From positions 1 to 20,667 of the forward strand of contig CAZGUG010000035.1 of the NCBI GenBank assembly GCA_964529035.1: a stretch of DNA of 20,667 nucleotides, in the 5' to 3' direction. The translations under genes and the position numbers were made by a program. The notes below the pieces were generated by a model. The model worked only from the letters and a program-made list of their open reading frames with translations, made no database searches and was not told the origin of the DNA. This document shows positions 7,694 to 15,006 of the stretch, piece after piece. The stretch is from CAZGUG01 sp964529035 (GTDB taxonomy: Bacteria; Bacillota; Clostridia; Ch29). Each line of letters starts with the position of its first letter. Position 1 is the stretch's first letter.

Positions 7694-8380
7694 CTATCCC
7701 TGTATATAACTCCTGAGATATTCATATTCTCCCGACAGGACCAGTACAATGGCAATAATATACTTCCTGTTTCTCTCGAGAGTTTTTCTGCTGAGACTTG
7801 TCTTACCAGTCATTTCAGCCAACGGCAACTGTCTGTTTTTCATTAAGAAGTTCAAAAGCTCCGGACAGTCCGCAACAATACGCGCCGCCTCCACCGCCCT
7901 TGCCCTTGCATCCTTTTTCTTGGGCGCAGCATTTACTAGGCTGTCAAATGAAATACCGAATTCCCGCAGTGCTTCCTGGTAATCCTTAATCTCCATTTTT
8001 CTGTATTCCTGCTCGGTAGTCTGCCTGTACATATCCAAAGAAACGCTGTATTCTATATAGGGGTTTTCGTCTTCCATCTTCTGCATGGATACTTCCGAAA
8101 CCTTTTTGTTCTGTTTGCTGTAATAGTCCATCAGCCGCCTTCTGATTACTATCCTCGCGAAGGCGAAGAAGGAAGCTCCCCTGGTGCTGTCAAAGCTGTC
8201 AATCGCTTCGTTGAATGCAAGCAGGCTTATACTGTATTCCTCGTCAACGCCGGGGCTTATGAACCTGTTTGTGAACTCGGATGCCGTCTTCAATATGAAT
8301 GGGGCGTATTGGGTAATTATGCTTTCCCTTATTTGCTTGTCGTGTTTGGCTTTTTCAACGAGGGCTGTTACTTCCTTCAC
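7694..8380 (-). CDS. sigI: RNA polymerase sigma factor SigI
   Basis: A 228-residue alternative sigma factor of the SigI family. Residues about 20-90 are the sigma region 2 part (QYAPFILKTASEFTNRF, then FDSTRGASFFAFARIVIRRR). Residues about 185-215 are the SigI-type C-terminal DNA-binding part with LSRKTLERNRKYIIAIVLVLS. In Bacillus SigI responds to heat and envelope stress; in cellulolytic clostridia paralogs control polysaccharide-degrading enzymes, with RsgI as sensor. The frame is open from GTG 8389, but GTG 8380 is chosen because GAGG stands 8 bases before it; the upstream GTG lies inside that site. rsgI follows after 12 bases. A candidate SigI-type promoter precedes the gene. Confidence 0.92.
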   Translation of the reverse strand: MKEVTALVEKAKHDKQIRESIITQYAPFILKTASEFTNRFISPGVDEEYSISLLAFNEAIDSFDSTRGASFFAFARIVIRRRLMDYYSKQNKKVSEVSMQKMEDENPYIEYSVSLDMYRQTTEQEYRKMEIKDYQEALREFGISFDSLVNAAPKKKDARARAVEAARIVADCPELLNFLMKNRQLPLAEMTGKTSLSRKTLERNRKYIIAIVLVLSGEYEYLRSYIQG

Positions 8381-8416
8381 ACCCCACACCTCGCTTTATA
8401 TATTATTCTTATTTAA

Positions 8417-8442
8417 GACGGTTTTTTTGGGGGTAGGGTTCC
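8417..8442 (-). promoter_or_regulatory. Candidate SigI-type autoregulatory promoter
   Basis: On the minus strand GGAACCC (8442-8436) is followed by TACCCCC, an A7 tract, and then CGTC (8420-8417). SigI-family promoters are known to combine a C-rich -35 with A-tract and a CG-starting -10 element. The spacing from AACCC to CGTC is 15 bases. The -10 match is partial, so this is a candidate only. It lies about 40 bases before the sigI start. Confidence 0.4.
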
Positions 8443-8444
8443 AT

Positions 8445-8663
8445 TTATCTGCGCAATAGTAGGTTTAAAATCAAAGTCAGCACCAGGCTGGCTATTAATG
8501 AGGTTGCCAGGGGAAAATAAAAAGTGGTTTTGCCCCGGTGTATAACGAAATCTCCCGGGAGCCTTCCCAACCCCAGCTTGTTAAGTAGCATAAGTCCGCC
8601 TCCGACAAGGACCATTAAAAGCCCAATAATCAGTATCGTTCTGCCTATGGAATCAAACCCCAT
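8445..8663 (-). CDS. DUF2905 family small membrane protein
   Basis: A 72-residue protein with two hydrophobic helices (about residues 5-28 and 47-70) separated by GLGRLPGDFVIHRGKTTFYFP. This loop and layout are typical of DUF2905, a family of unknown function often found directly after ruvB in Firmicutes, as here. ATG 8663 is chosen because AGGAGGG lies 9 bases upstream; the TTG at 8672 abuts that site. It starts 15 bases after the ruvB stop and is probably translated from the ruv message. Function is unknown. Confidence 0.85.
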   Translation of the reverse strand: MGFDSIGRTILIIGLLMVLVGGGLMLLNKLGLGRLPGDFVIHRGKTTFYFPLATSLIASLVLTLILNLLLRR

Positions 8664-8678
8664 ATTATCCAACCCTCC

Positions 8679-9671
8679 TTACTTGGTCCTGCCCATATGT
8701 TTGTACGCAAGGGACGTGGCTACCCGTCCCCGGGAAGTCCTGTTTATAAATCCCATCTGCAGCAGAAAAGGCTCGATTACATCCTCTATTGTTATGCTCT
8801 CCTCGCCAACAGCCGCAGCGATTGTATCAAGCCCGACGGGGCCGCCGTCGAACTTGTCTATTATAGTACCCAGTATCAGCCTGTCTATATCGTCAAGTCC
8901 TTTGTCGTCAACTTCCAGGAGGCTTAAGGCCTCTTTTGTTATTGCGAGGTCCACCGCACCGCTTGCCCTTATCTGGGAGTAGTCCCTTATTCTCTTTAGT
9001 ATCCTGTTTGCTATCCTGGGCGTTCCCCTTGACCTTGTGGCAATTTCCCTTGCCGCTTCCCTGCTAATGTCTATATTAAGTATGCCGGCGGAACGGATAA
9101 TTATCTTCTCCAGGTCACCAACGCCGTAGAAATCCAACCTGGATATTATTCCAAACCTTTCCCTGAGCGGAGAAGTAAGCATGCCGGCCCTGGTTGTGGC
9201 ACCCACCAGAGTAAACCTTGGAAGGTCCAGTCTTATGGACCTTGCGCTGGGACCCTTTCCTATGATAATGTCCAGCGCATAATCCTCCATGGCGGGATAT
9301 AGGATCTCTTCAACACTTCTGTTCAGACGGTGTATTTCATCTATAAACAACACATCATTATCCCCGAGATTTGTAAGAATTGCAGCCAGGTCACCGGTCT
9401 TTTCTATTGCCGGACCGGATGTTATCCTTATACTAACGCCCATTTCGTTAGCAATTATGCCGGACAGCGTGGTCTTCCCCAGCCCTGGGGGGCCGTAAAG
9501 CAGAACATGGTCAAGAGATTCGTTCCTTTTCCTGGCCGCTTCAATAAATATAGACATTTTTTCCTTCACCTTGTCCTGACCAATATACTCCGCAAGAAGT
9601 CTTGGTCTAAGGCTAGCTTCCATGCTGCCGTCTTCGCTGTTAAACCTGGCAGAAATCATCCTCTCTTCCAT
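8679..9671 (-). CDS. ruvB: Holliday junction branch migration ATPase RuvB
   Basis: A 330-residue RuvB, the hexameric AAA+ motor that drives branch migration of Holliday junctions together with RuvA. Visible motifs are Walker A GPPGLGKTT (60-68), Walker B LFIDEIHRL (108-116), sensor 1 GATTRAG (157-163) and the arginine finger in PLRERFG (168-174). The C-terminal winged-helix DNA-binding domain ends near GFINRTSRGRVAT. Length is normal for the family. The start at ATG 9671 has GGGGAGA upstream. ruvA ends 20 bases before it, and DUF2905 follows after 15 bases. Confidence 0.98.
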   Translation of the reverse strand: MEERMISARFNSEDGSMEASLRPRLLAEYIGQDKVKEKMSIFIEAARKRNESLDHVLLYGPPGLGKTTLSGIIANEMGVSIRITSGPAIEKTGDLAAILTNLGDNDVLFIDEIHRLNRSVEEILYPAMEDYALDIIIGKGPSARSIRLDLPRFTLVGATTRAGMLTSPLRERFGIISRLDFYGVGDLEKIIIRSAGILNIDISREAAREIATRSRGTPRIANRILKRIRDYSQIRASGAVDLAITKEALSLLEVDDKGLDDIDRLILGTIIDKFDGGPVGLDTIAAAVGEESITIEDVIEPFLLQMGFINRTSRGRVATSLAYKHMGRTK

Positions 9672-9691
9672 GTTTTATCTCTCCCCACCCT

Positions 9692-10267
9692 TCACGATTT
9701 TAATCCCTTAAGGCATAGTCTGATAAGCTGGGCCGTATCGGCTTTATCATCCTCTATACCGGACAATACCCGGTGTACATGCGCAGCATCAAAGCCCAGT
9801 GAAACCAAAGCTTCCATCGCTTCCCTCCTGCTGTCCGGACCTTCGTCATATATGTACCCTCCGTCAAACCTTTCCAGTTTATCCTTCAGTTCCAGTATAA
9901 GCCGCTCCCCTGTTTTCCTGCCTATCCCCGGTATCTTCATAAGCTCCTCCACTCTCCCGTCTACCACAAGGCATGCAAAATCCGCCGGCGACATACAGGA
10001 AAGCACCGCTATGGCCGCCTTCGGGCCTATACCGCTGACGGTAATCAGTTTTTCAAACAGGAACAGTTCATCTTCTTGAATAAACCCGAAGAGTGATATG
10101 GAATCCTCCTTGACTATCATTTTGGTATGCAGCCTTACCGCTTCGCCTGTCCTAACCTGCCCGATCGCAACCGTCGAAGTGAAAATCTTGTACCCGATAC
10201 CGTTAACGTCAACACATAAAAAATCCTGGCCTATTTTTGCCACTCTTCCCTTCATGAATGAAATCAT
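9692..10267 (-). CDS. ruvA: Holliday junction branch migration protein RuvA
   Basis: A 191-residue RuvA, which binds four-way junctions as a tetramer and loads RuvB. The N-terminal OB-fold begins MKGRVAKI; two helix-hairpin-helix motifs follow (TVSGIGPKAAIAVLS and KIPGIGRKTGERLILEL), then a flexible linker and the C-terminal RuvB-contact domain (EALVSLGFDAAHVHRVL). The frame is open to 10345, inside ruvC, but ATG 10267 is preferred because AGGAG lies 8 bases upstream. It starts 4 bases after the ruvC stop, which implies translational coupling. Confidence 0.97.
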   Translation of the reverse strand: MISFMKGRVAKIGQDFLCVDVNGIGYKIFTSTVAIGQVRTGEAVRLHTKMIVKEDSISLFGFIQEDELFLFEKLITVSGIGPKAAIAVLSCMSPADFACLVVDGRVEELMKIPGIGRKTGERLILELKDKLERFDGGYIYDEGPDSRREAMEALVSLGFDAAHVHRVLSGIEDDKADTAQLIRLCLKGLKS

Positions 10268-10271
10268 AATT

Positions 10272-10766
10272 TCAACTCCTATCCAGTATAGACTGCATTT
10301 TGCATGAACTACCGTGACACAGCGCCACCGCAAGGGCATCCGCAACGTCGTCGGGACGAGGTATATCCCCGAGATTAAGCAGAAGCTTTACCATAAGCTG
10401 TACCTGTTTCTTCTGTGCCCTGCCGTATCCAACCACCGCCTGTTTTACCTGCAGCGGCGTGTACTCATGTATATCCAGCCCCGCATTCGCAGCGGCAAGG
10501 ATGGCCACTCCCCTTGCCTGTCCTATTATCATGGCGGTTTTGACATTCTTGTTGAAGAACAGCTCCTCCACCGCTGCGCACTCTGGTTTGTATTCATCAA
10601 AAATCCGTATAAGGTCATTGTAGATGCTAACCAGACGTTTGAATGTATCCTGTCCGGCTTGGGTGGTTATCTGTCCATAATTGACCGGCTTGAAACTGCC
10701 GCCTTTCTTATCTATAATACCATATCCGGTAATGGCAATCCCCGGGTCTATTCCAATTATTCTCAT
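10272..10766 (-). CDS. ruvC: Crossover junction endodeoxyribonuclease RuvC
   Basis: A 164-residue RuvC, the dimeric RNase H-fold nuclease that resolves Holliday junctions. The four acidic catalytic residues are visible: Asp7 in IGIDPG, Glu67 in AAVEELFF, and Asp140 and Asp143 in RPDDVADALAVALCH. The length is standard. ATG 10766 has GGAGGG about 9 bases before it; the upstream in-frame extension to 10817 has no family match. It is the first gene of the ruvC-ruvA-ruvB-DUF2905 row. Confidence 0.97.
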   Translation of the reverse strand: MRIIGIDPGIAITGYGIIDKKGGSFKPVNYGQITTQAGQDTFKRLVSIYNDLIRIFDEYKPECAAVEELFFNKNVKTAMIIGQARGVAILAAANAGLDIHEYTPLQVKQAVVGYGRAQKKQVQLMVKLLLNLGDIPRPDDVADALAVALCHGSSCKMQSILDRS

Positions 10767-10847
10767 GTGAATTTCCCTCCTATACAGCCGCCCATACAAA
10801 CATATATTCGACATCAAGCCGGGTATTCCTCTTATTTAAATACTAAT

Positions 10848-10870
10848 AAAAAAGAACAGCAGCAGCTGCC
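10848..10870 (-). terminator. Possible weak terminator after bofC
   Basis: On the minus strand GGCAGC (10870-10865), a TGCT loop and GCTGTT (10860-10855) can form a short stem with two G-U pairs, followed by CTTTTTTATT. It lies about 70 bases after the bofC stop and about 80 bases before ruvC. The stem is short, so read-through into ruvC is likely. Confidence 0.35.
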
Positions 10871-10938
10871 CTAAATTAATACTTCAATTCTGTGTTCCAA
10901 TAACTGACTGATATTCCGGCATTCCTTAAAGCAAAACA

Positions 10939-11535
10939 TTAACTGCCCAGATCCTCCAGGTATCGGTTTACTTCTTCCATACTGTCAAGCAGCATGCCTT
11001 CCCTTAACCTCTGCTGGTCCCTGAACCTCAGTATGGAAACGGGTATATCGGTAATATCAATCATAAGTTCCCTGCCGCCGTCAACCGTCTCGTAAATGGC
11101 AATATAACCATTCTCCTCTTTAAGTATATAATGCCCCGGGCATGCACCGGCTACCTGCCTGTATAGAATAATTTCGTCGGTTTCAAACTTTTCCACTTCC
11201 CAACCGGGGTATTGCTTCAGTATTAAATCCTCGCTCAAACCCACCATGGAGCCCGGTATTTCCCGCCGTTCAACCACAGTATGCCCGCACTGCGAATAAT
11301 AACTTTTGAATATAAGCCTGGTAGCTGCGGTGGTTTTGGGCCTGGAAACATAATCTGCCACTGTATCATCACCGATATCCCGCCGTGTACTCTCATCAAC
11401 CGTTTCCGCTGCATCCGGTCTCTGCATCCCGTCAGGATTTTTTTCATAGGTAACCAGGTAGCCTATACCAAAGGCTGCCACAAGGACCACCGAACACACC
11501 AGGGCAATCTTCTTGACCGAATACAAACTCTTCAC
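10939..11535 (-). CDS. bofC: BofC-like (bypass-of-forespore C domain) protein
   Basis: A 198-residue protein with an N-terminal hydrophobic segment (residues about 9-28, signal peptide or anchor) and a C-terminal domain with YYSQCGHTVVERREIPG, YPGWEVEKF and NGYIAIYE that resembles the BofC C-terminal domain. In Bacillus BofC is a secreted forespore protein that restrains SpoIVB and so affects sigma-K activation. It also lies close to ruvAB there, as here. GTG 11535 is preferred to ATG 11595 because GGAGGT lies 7 bases upstream and the signal segment then starts near the N-terminus. The ribosome binding site sits in a perfect inverted repeat (11540-11568). Assignment rests on motifs and context. 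Confidence 0.75.
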   Translation of the reverse strand: MKSLYSVKKIALVCSVVLVAAFGIGYLVTYEKNPDGMQRPDAAETVDESTRRDIGDDTVADYVSRPKTTAATRLIFKSYYSQCGHTVVERREIPGSMVGLSEDLILKQYPGWEVEKFETDEIILYRQVAGACPGHYILKEENGYIAIYETVDGGRELMIDITDIPVSILRFRDQQRLREGMLLDSMEEVNRYLEDLGS

Positions 11536-11539
11536 ACAA

Positions 11540-11568
11540 AATACCTCCCTAACCTTTCTGGAGGTATT
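11540..11568 (-). promoter_or_regulatory. Hairpin covering the bofC ribosome binding site
   Basis: AATACCTCC and GGAGGTATT form a perfect 9-bp inverted repeat with an 11-base loop. On the message the downstream arm contains the whole GGAGGT site, 7 bases before the GTG start. Folding would hide the site and lower translation. The loop holds an AAAGG that could act as an alternative weak site. Confidence 0.7.
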
Positions 11569-11597
11569 ATTTCCAATTTTTATGATTCTATTCATAA

Positions 11598-11633
11598 ATT
11601 AAGGGCCTGGCACCCTTAGGCCAGACCCTTAAT
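11598..11633 (-). terminator. Intrinsic terminator after the NSS transporter gene
   Basis: ATTAAGGG (11598-11605) pairs with CCCTTAAT (11626-11633), and CTGGC with GCCAG inside, broken by one C-A mismatch. The T-rich stretch after the stem is only moderate. It lies between the transporter stop (11652) and bofC. Confidence 0.7.
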
Positions 11634-11651
11634 ATTATACAAATTCAGTCT

Positions 11652-13070
11652 TTATAGTTTCTTCGAGAATACTGCAAGTACCAGTATTATAACAATTCCG
11701 AATATCATCAGGCTTGTTTGTTCTATAGCGGCAATACCCATTACAGCAACCACGGCTATTATAACCGGTATTACGTACTTAATCAGGGCATACCACAGTT
11801 CAAACAGCCCGAATGCGACCGTTCCGCCGTTTGTAAGCTCATCCTTGAGGTCTTCCTTCTTCATAAACCAGCCTACAAAGATTGCCAGCAGCATTCCGCC
11901 GATTGCCAGGAATATCTTGTCGGTGAGTATGTCGAAGAAGTCAAAGAATCCAACTCCGAACAGTTTGACACCGGCAAGGGTTCCCATCGACAGTGAAGAA
12001 AGAATACACATTACCGCCATGATACCAGAGCTGAGGTAGGTTGCAGGTCTCCTTGCCATTCCCTTCTCGTCTATCAGGTAGGCAACAACAACCTCAAGCA
12101 GTGACAGCGAGGAAGTAAGAGCCGCAACGGTAAGTGCCGTGAAGAATATCACCGAGAACAGAACTCCAATACCGCCCATCTGGGCAAATATTGTCGGTAC
12201 TACCACAAATACAAGACCGGGGCCCTGGGTGGGTTCCATTCCGAATGCAAACAGTGCCGGGAATATTGCCAAACCGGCCATGATAGCAACAAGGGTATCC
12301 AGCCCGGTTACTGTCAAGGCGTTGCCGGGGAGCTCTTCTTTCTTGCTCAGGTAGCTGCCGTATGTGATCATACAGCCCATACCAAGGCTTAGAGTGAAGA
12401 AGGACTGTCCCAGTGCTGCCAGGACTGTCTGACCCGTTACCAGTGACCAGTCGGGTTTGAACAGGAACGAAAGCCCTGCTGCTGCACCCGGAAGACTTAT
12501 GCTTCTGAAGATTATGAATATGAGAAGTACAAACAGTGTGGGCATCAGCACTTTACCGGCTTTCTCTATGCCGCCTGCAACACCCTTGGCAACTATTACC
12601 AGGTTGATTGCCAGATAAATAATCATCCATACCAGCGGCTCTGCCGAAGCGGTTATGAAGGCTCCGAAAACATCACCTATTGCTTCGGGAGCGGCAAGAA
12701 GTCCGGTAACAGACTTAAGAACATAGGCCAGCGACCAACCGCCGACTACCGGATAGAAGCCCATAATGAAGAATCCGCTTAGAACTCCCAACGCTCCTGC
12801 AAAGGTCCAGTTCTTGTTCTGGGACTTGTAAGCGCCGACTGCTGCCAGACCGGTTCTTCTTCCTACGGCAAACTCTGCAATCATAATGCTGAGACCGACA
12901 AAAACAATACATAACAGATAAATGACTAGGAATGCGCCGCCGCCGTTAGCACCGGCCAGGTAAGGGAATCTCCAGATGTTGCCAAGGCCAACCGCCGAAC
13001 CGGCTGCCGCCATTATGAAGCCGAATTTTGATCCCCAACTTTCTCTCTGCTTCTTTTCAGTTTGTTGCAT
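11652..13070 (-). CDS. Sodium-dependent transporter, NSS/SNF family
   Basis: A 472-residue, 11- to 12-helix transporter of the neurotransmitter:sodium symporter family (LeuT/MhsT type). These import amino acids or related solutes with Na+. The diagnostic N-terminal signature is AAAGSAVGLGNIWRFPYL at about residues 21-38, with the unwound substrate and sodium site at AVGLGN. The segment LGQSFFTLSLGMGCMITYGSY matches the helix 6 substrate region. ATG 13070 is chosen because GGAGGG lies about 9 bases upstream and because family members start just before the signature; the frame is open back to 13157. It has its own terminator and candidate promoter, so it is probably monocistronic. Substrate cannot be read from the sequence. 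It could use the sodium gradient set by the Mrp-like complex. Confidence 0.92.
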   Translation of the reverse strand: MQQTEKKQRESWGSKFGFIMAAAGSAVGLGNIWRFPYLAGANGGGAFLVIYLLCIVFVGLSIMIAEFAVGRRTGLAAVGAYKSQNKNWTFAGALGVLSGFFIMGFYPVVGGWSLAYVLKSVTGLLAAPEAIGDVFGAFITASAEPLVWMIIYLAINLVIVAKGVAGGIEKAGKVLMPTLFVLLIFIIFRSISLPGAAAGLSFLFKPDWSLVTGQTVLAALGQSFFTLSLGMGCMITYGSYLSKKEELPGNALTVTGLDTLVAIMAGLAIFPALFAFGMEPTQGPGLVFVVVPTIFAQMGGIGVLFSVIFFTALTVAALTSSLSLLEVVVAYLIDEKGMARRPATYLSSGIMAVMCILSSLSMGTLAGVKLFGVGFFDFFDILTDKIFLAIGGMLLAIFVGWFMKKEDLKDELTNGGTVAFGLFELWYALIKYVIPVIIAVVAVMGIAAIEQTSLMIFGIVIILVLAVFSKKL

Positions 13071-13123
13071 TAAATAATTCCCTCCTTTAATAATTAATAG
13101 TATTAATAAAACACCTTTCATAT

Positions 13124-13152
13124 ATGTTATACCAAAGCCCGGAAATTGTCCA
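13124..13152 (-). promoter_or_regulatory. Candidate promoter of the NSS transporter gene
   Basis: On the minus strand TGGACA (13152-13147) and TAACAT (13129-13124) are separated by 17 bases; an overlapping TATAAC is also present with a 15-base gap. They lie about 55-80 bases before the start at 13070. The match to consensus is moderate. Confidence 0.3.
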
Positions 13153-13253
13153 GTCAAAAAAATAAAGATAATTCATAAAATAAAGAGACTGATGGTAAAA
13201 TACGGAGGATAATCTTAGTATATTAGCATATTTTACATATTAATGAAGGTTTG

Positions 13254-13278
13254 GTACAATGAAACCAATGCATTGTAC
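13254..13278. repeat. Dyad-symmetric site next to the recombinase remnant
   Basis: GTACAATG (13254-13261) and CATTGTAC (13271-13278) form an 8-bp inverted repeat with a 9-base centre. The right half also belongs to the perfect palindrome CAATGCATTG (13266-13275). The site lies 15 bases after the recombinase stop. There is no T-tract, so it is not a typical terminator. It could be an operator or a recombination core. Confidence 0.5.
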
Positions 13279-13292
13279 AGTCGGCTTTAGAT

Positions 13293-14051
13293 TTAACCTC
13301 CGGTCTTTGAAACGCTGCCTTTTTTTTTCATGTTGTTGGTATAACAGAATCCACGCAGTTTGCTGGGCGTTAAGCAGTCGCTGTGTTTATTGAAAATCTG
13401 GTTGACCCTGGTTCTGTTAAGTCTTTCCCCCTGCCTGCTTTTGAACAGGTATTCGCTGCTGTCCTTGGAAACTTTCCTTTCATTAATGTATTTACAAACG
13501 GCATCTCTGACCCTGTCATCCATCGGTACCCTTACTTGTTTTCTATTGGTCCCGCCGTTTGCCACCAGGGTTTTCCCCGCAAAATCTATATCACTCACCC
13601 TTAGGTCCAGTGCTTCGGATATCCTTAACCCGGCATAGGCTAAAACAGTTACCAAAGCATAATCCCGGTTGATCTCATGCTCATGTATCCTTCTGAGGAA
13701 ATCTTCAACTTCCGCCGGTGTGATTACATCCGTGTTAGGCTCTTCGCGCTTTTGCTCCATCCTGTCTTTTTTGCTTACCACAATTCTATCCTGAACGCCT
13801 TTTTCTATCAAAAACTCGTTCAGTTTAATCATTGCACACACCTTTGCGTTTATCGTCTTGGGTGTGGCATTTTTTACACTTCTCAAATAACTCAGATAGT
13901 CCAGTACAGCAATCCTCCGTAGCTTTTTCGGGCCGCCCCCGAAAAAGCCGGTATGCCATTTAACAAAGCAAGCCGCATGCCCTACATAGCTCTTAATTGT
14001 ATTGGTGCTCTTCTCCTGGTCAAGCAGGTATCTTTCAAAGCCTTTAAGCAT
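13293..14051 (-). pseudogene. Damaged tyrosine recombinase (XerC/D or phage-integrase type)
   Basis: A 252-residue product with a core-binding domain (residues 1-95, SAM-like helices with STNTIKSYVGH) and part of a catalytic domain. Arg143 in AYAGLRISEALDLR and a probable lysine near GGTNRKQVRVPM are present. The second catalytic box, normally His-x-Leu-Arg-His, reads SKLRG at 230-234, so both histidines are missing. The protein ends about 20 residues later without the second histidine/tryptophan or the tyrosine nucleophile. A run of nine A bases (13320-13328) near the end could mark a frameshift, but neither shifted frame restores a tyrosine motif that I can recognise. It cannot catalyse recombination. 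It lies between yebC and the NSS gene and probably marks an old insertion. A non-catalytic DNA-binding role is possible. Confidence 0.75.
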
Positions 14052-14159
14052 GGTCAGTTTTCACTCCAGTTATGTTTAACCGGTTTTGTTTTATTTTTGC
14101 GTGTCAGTATTGGCAAGTATTTAAGAAAATCACGGCATCCAATTATGTTTAACTCTTTT

Positions 14160-14200
14160 AAAAAACCTTCCAACTGCCATATAAGGCGTTCAGAAGGTTT
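14160..14200 (-). terminator. Intrinsic terminator after yebC
   Basis: AAACCTTC (14163-14170) pairs with GAAGGTTT (14193-14200), and AAC-GCC with GGCGTT inside. On the minus strand the stem is followed by TTTTTT. It lies 20 bases after the yebC stop. Confidence 0.85.
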
Positions 14201-14219
14201 GCCCTGCCCAAGTCCTTAT

Positions 14220-14957
14220 CTACATGTCTTCGGGTTCGTCCCAGTTGTGATATACGTTTTGTACATCATCGTTGTCCTCCAGCATATCTATAAGCCTGTT
14301 CATTAGTTTGATATCCTCTGACCCGTTCAGTGTAACGTTCGTATTGGGTACCATGGCTACTTCCGCCGCCACAGGGCTTAAGCCGTTTTTCTGTATTGTA
14401 TCAAGGACTTCACCAAAATCCTCCGGTGCGGTAATAATTCCATAGCCTTCCTCTTCAATCTCCACATCTTCCGCACCTCCGTCTATTGCCATCATCATAA
14501 CCTGTTCATCATCGATTCCCCCGGATTTCTCTATAATTATCTGACCTTTTTTTTCAAACAGGTAGGATACACAGCCTTTGGTACCCAAATTGCCACCATT
14601 TTTGTCAAAGGCATGCCGCACATCTCCGGCCGTCCGGTTCCTGTTATCGGTAAGGGCTTCCACAATGACTGCAACCCCTCCGGGGCCATAACCCTCATAG
14701 GTAACCTGCTGGTAGTCAGCATCTCCCAGTTCCCCCGCTCCCCTTTTAACAGCCCTTTCTATAGTGTCGTTCGGCATATTCTGGGCCCTTGCCTTTGTTA
14801 TGGCATCCCTTAAAACCGAATTGGTATCGGGATCACTTCCTCCCTCCTTGGCGGCTACCGATATCGCCCTTCCCAGTTTAGTGAAAATTTTACCCCTTTT
14901 TGCATCCTGTCTGCCTTTTCTGTGCTGTATATTAGCCCATTTTGAATGTCCAGCCAT
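14220..14957 (-). CDS. yebC: YebC/PmpR family regulatory protein
   Basis: A 245-residue YebC family protein of standard length. The N-terminus MAGHSKWANIQHRKGRQDAK is the family signature, and GYGPGGVAVIVEALTDNRNR lies at about residues 88-107. The acidic C-terminal domain ends in NWDEPED. Members have been described as DNA-binding regulators and, more recently, as factors easing ribosome stalling at proline stretches. Which role applies here cannot be told. GGAGGT precedes the ATG by about 9 bases. nadE lies 49 bases upstream on the same strand with no clear terminator between them. In many Firmicutes yebC adjoins ruvCAB; here an NSS transporter and recombinase remnant come between. Confidence 0.96.
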   Translation of the reverse strand: MAGHSKWANIQHRKGRQDAKRGKIFTKLGRAISVAAKEGGSDPDTNSVLRDAITKARAQNMPNDTIERAVKRGAGELGDADYQQVTYEGYGPGGVAVIVEALTDNRNRTAGDVRHAFDKNGGNLGTKGCVSYLFEKKGQIIIEKSGGIDDEQVMMMAIDGGAEDVEIEEEGYGIITAPEDFGEVLDTIQKNGLSPVAAEVAMVPNTNVTLNGSEDIKLMNRLIDMLEDNDDVQNVYHNWDEPEDM

Positions 14958-15006
14958 AGGCTTTCACCTCCACAGATATTCTAGCATAAACATCAAGCCG
15001 GTTCAA

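Noticed and set aside
9330..10079. 249-codon + strand frame across ruvB/ruvA
   Set aside because: Antisense to two certain genes, with no recognisable domain or ribosome binding site.
10314..10874. 186-codon + strand frame over ruvC
   Set aside because: Antisense shadow of ruvC, whose catalytic residues are intact.
13320..13328. A9 run as a simple frameshift that would restore a full recombinase
   Set aside because: Reading on in the other two frames gave no tyrosine-containing catalytic motif, so a single slip does not explain the truncation.
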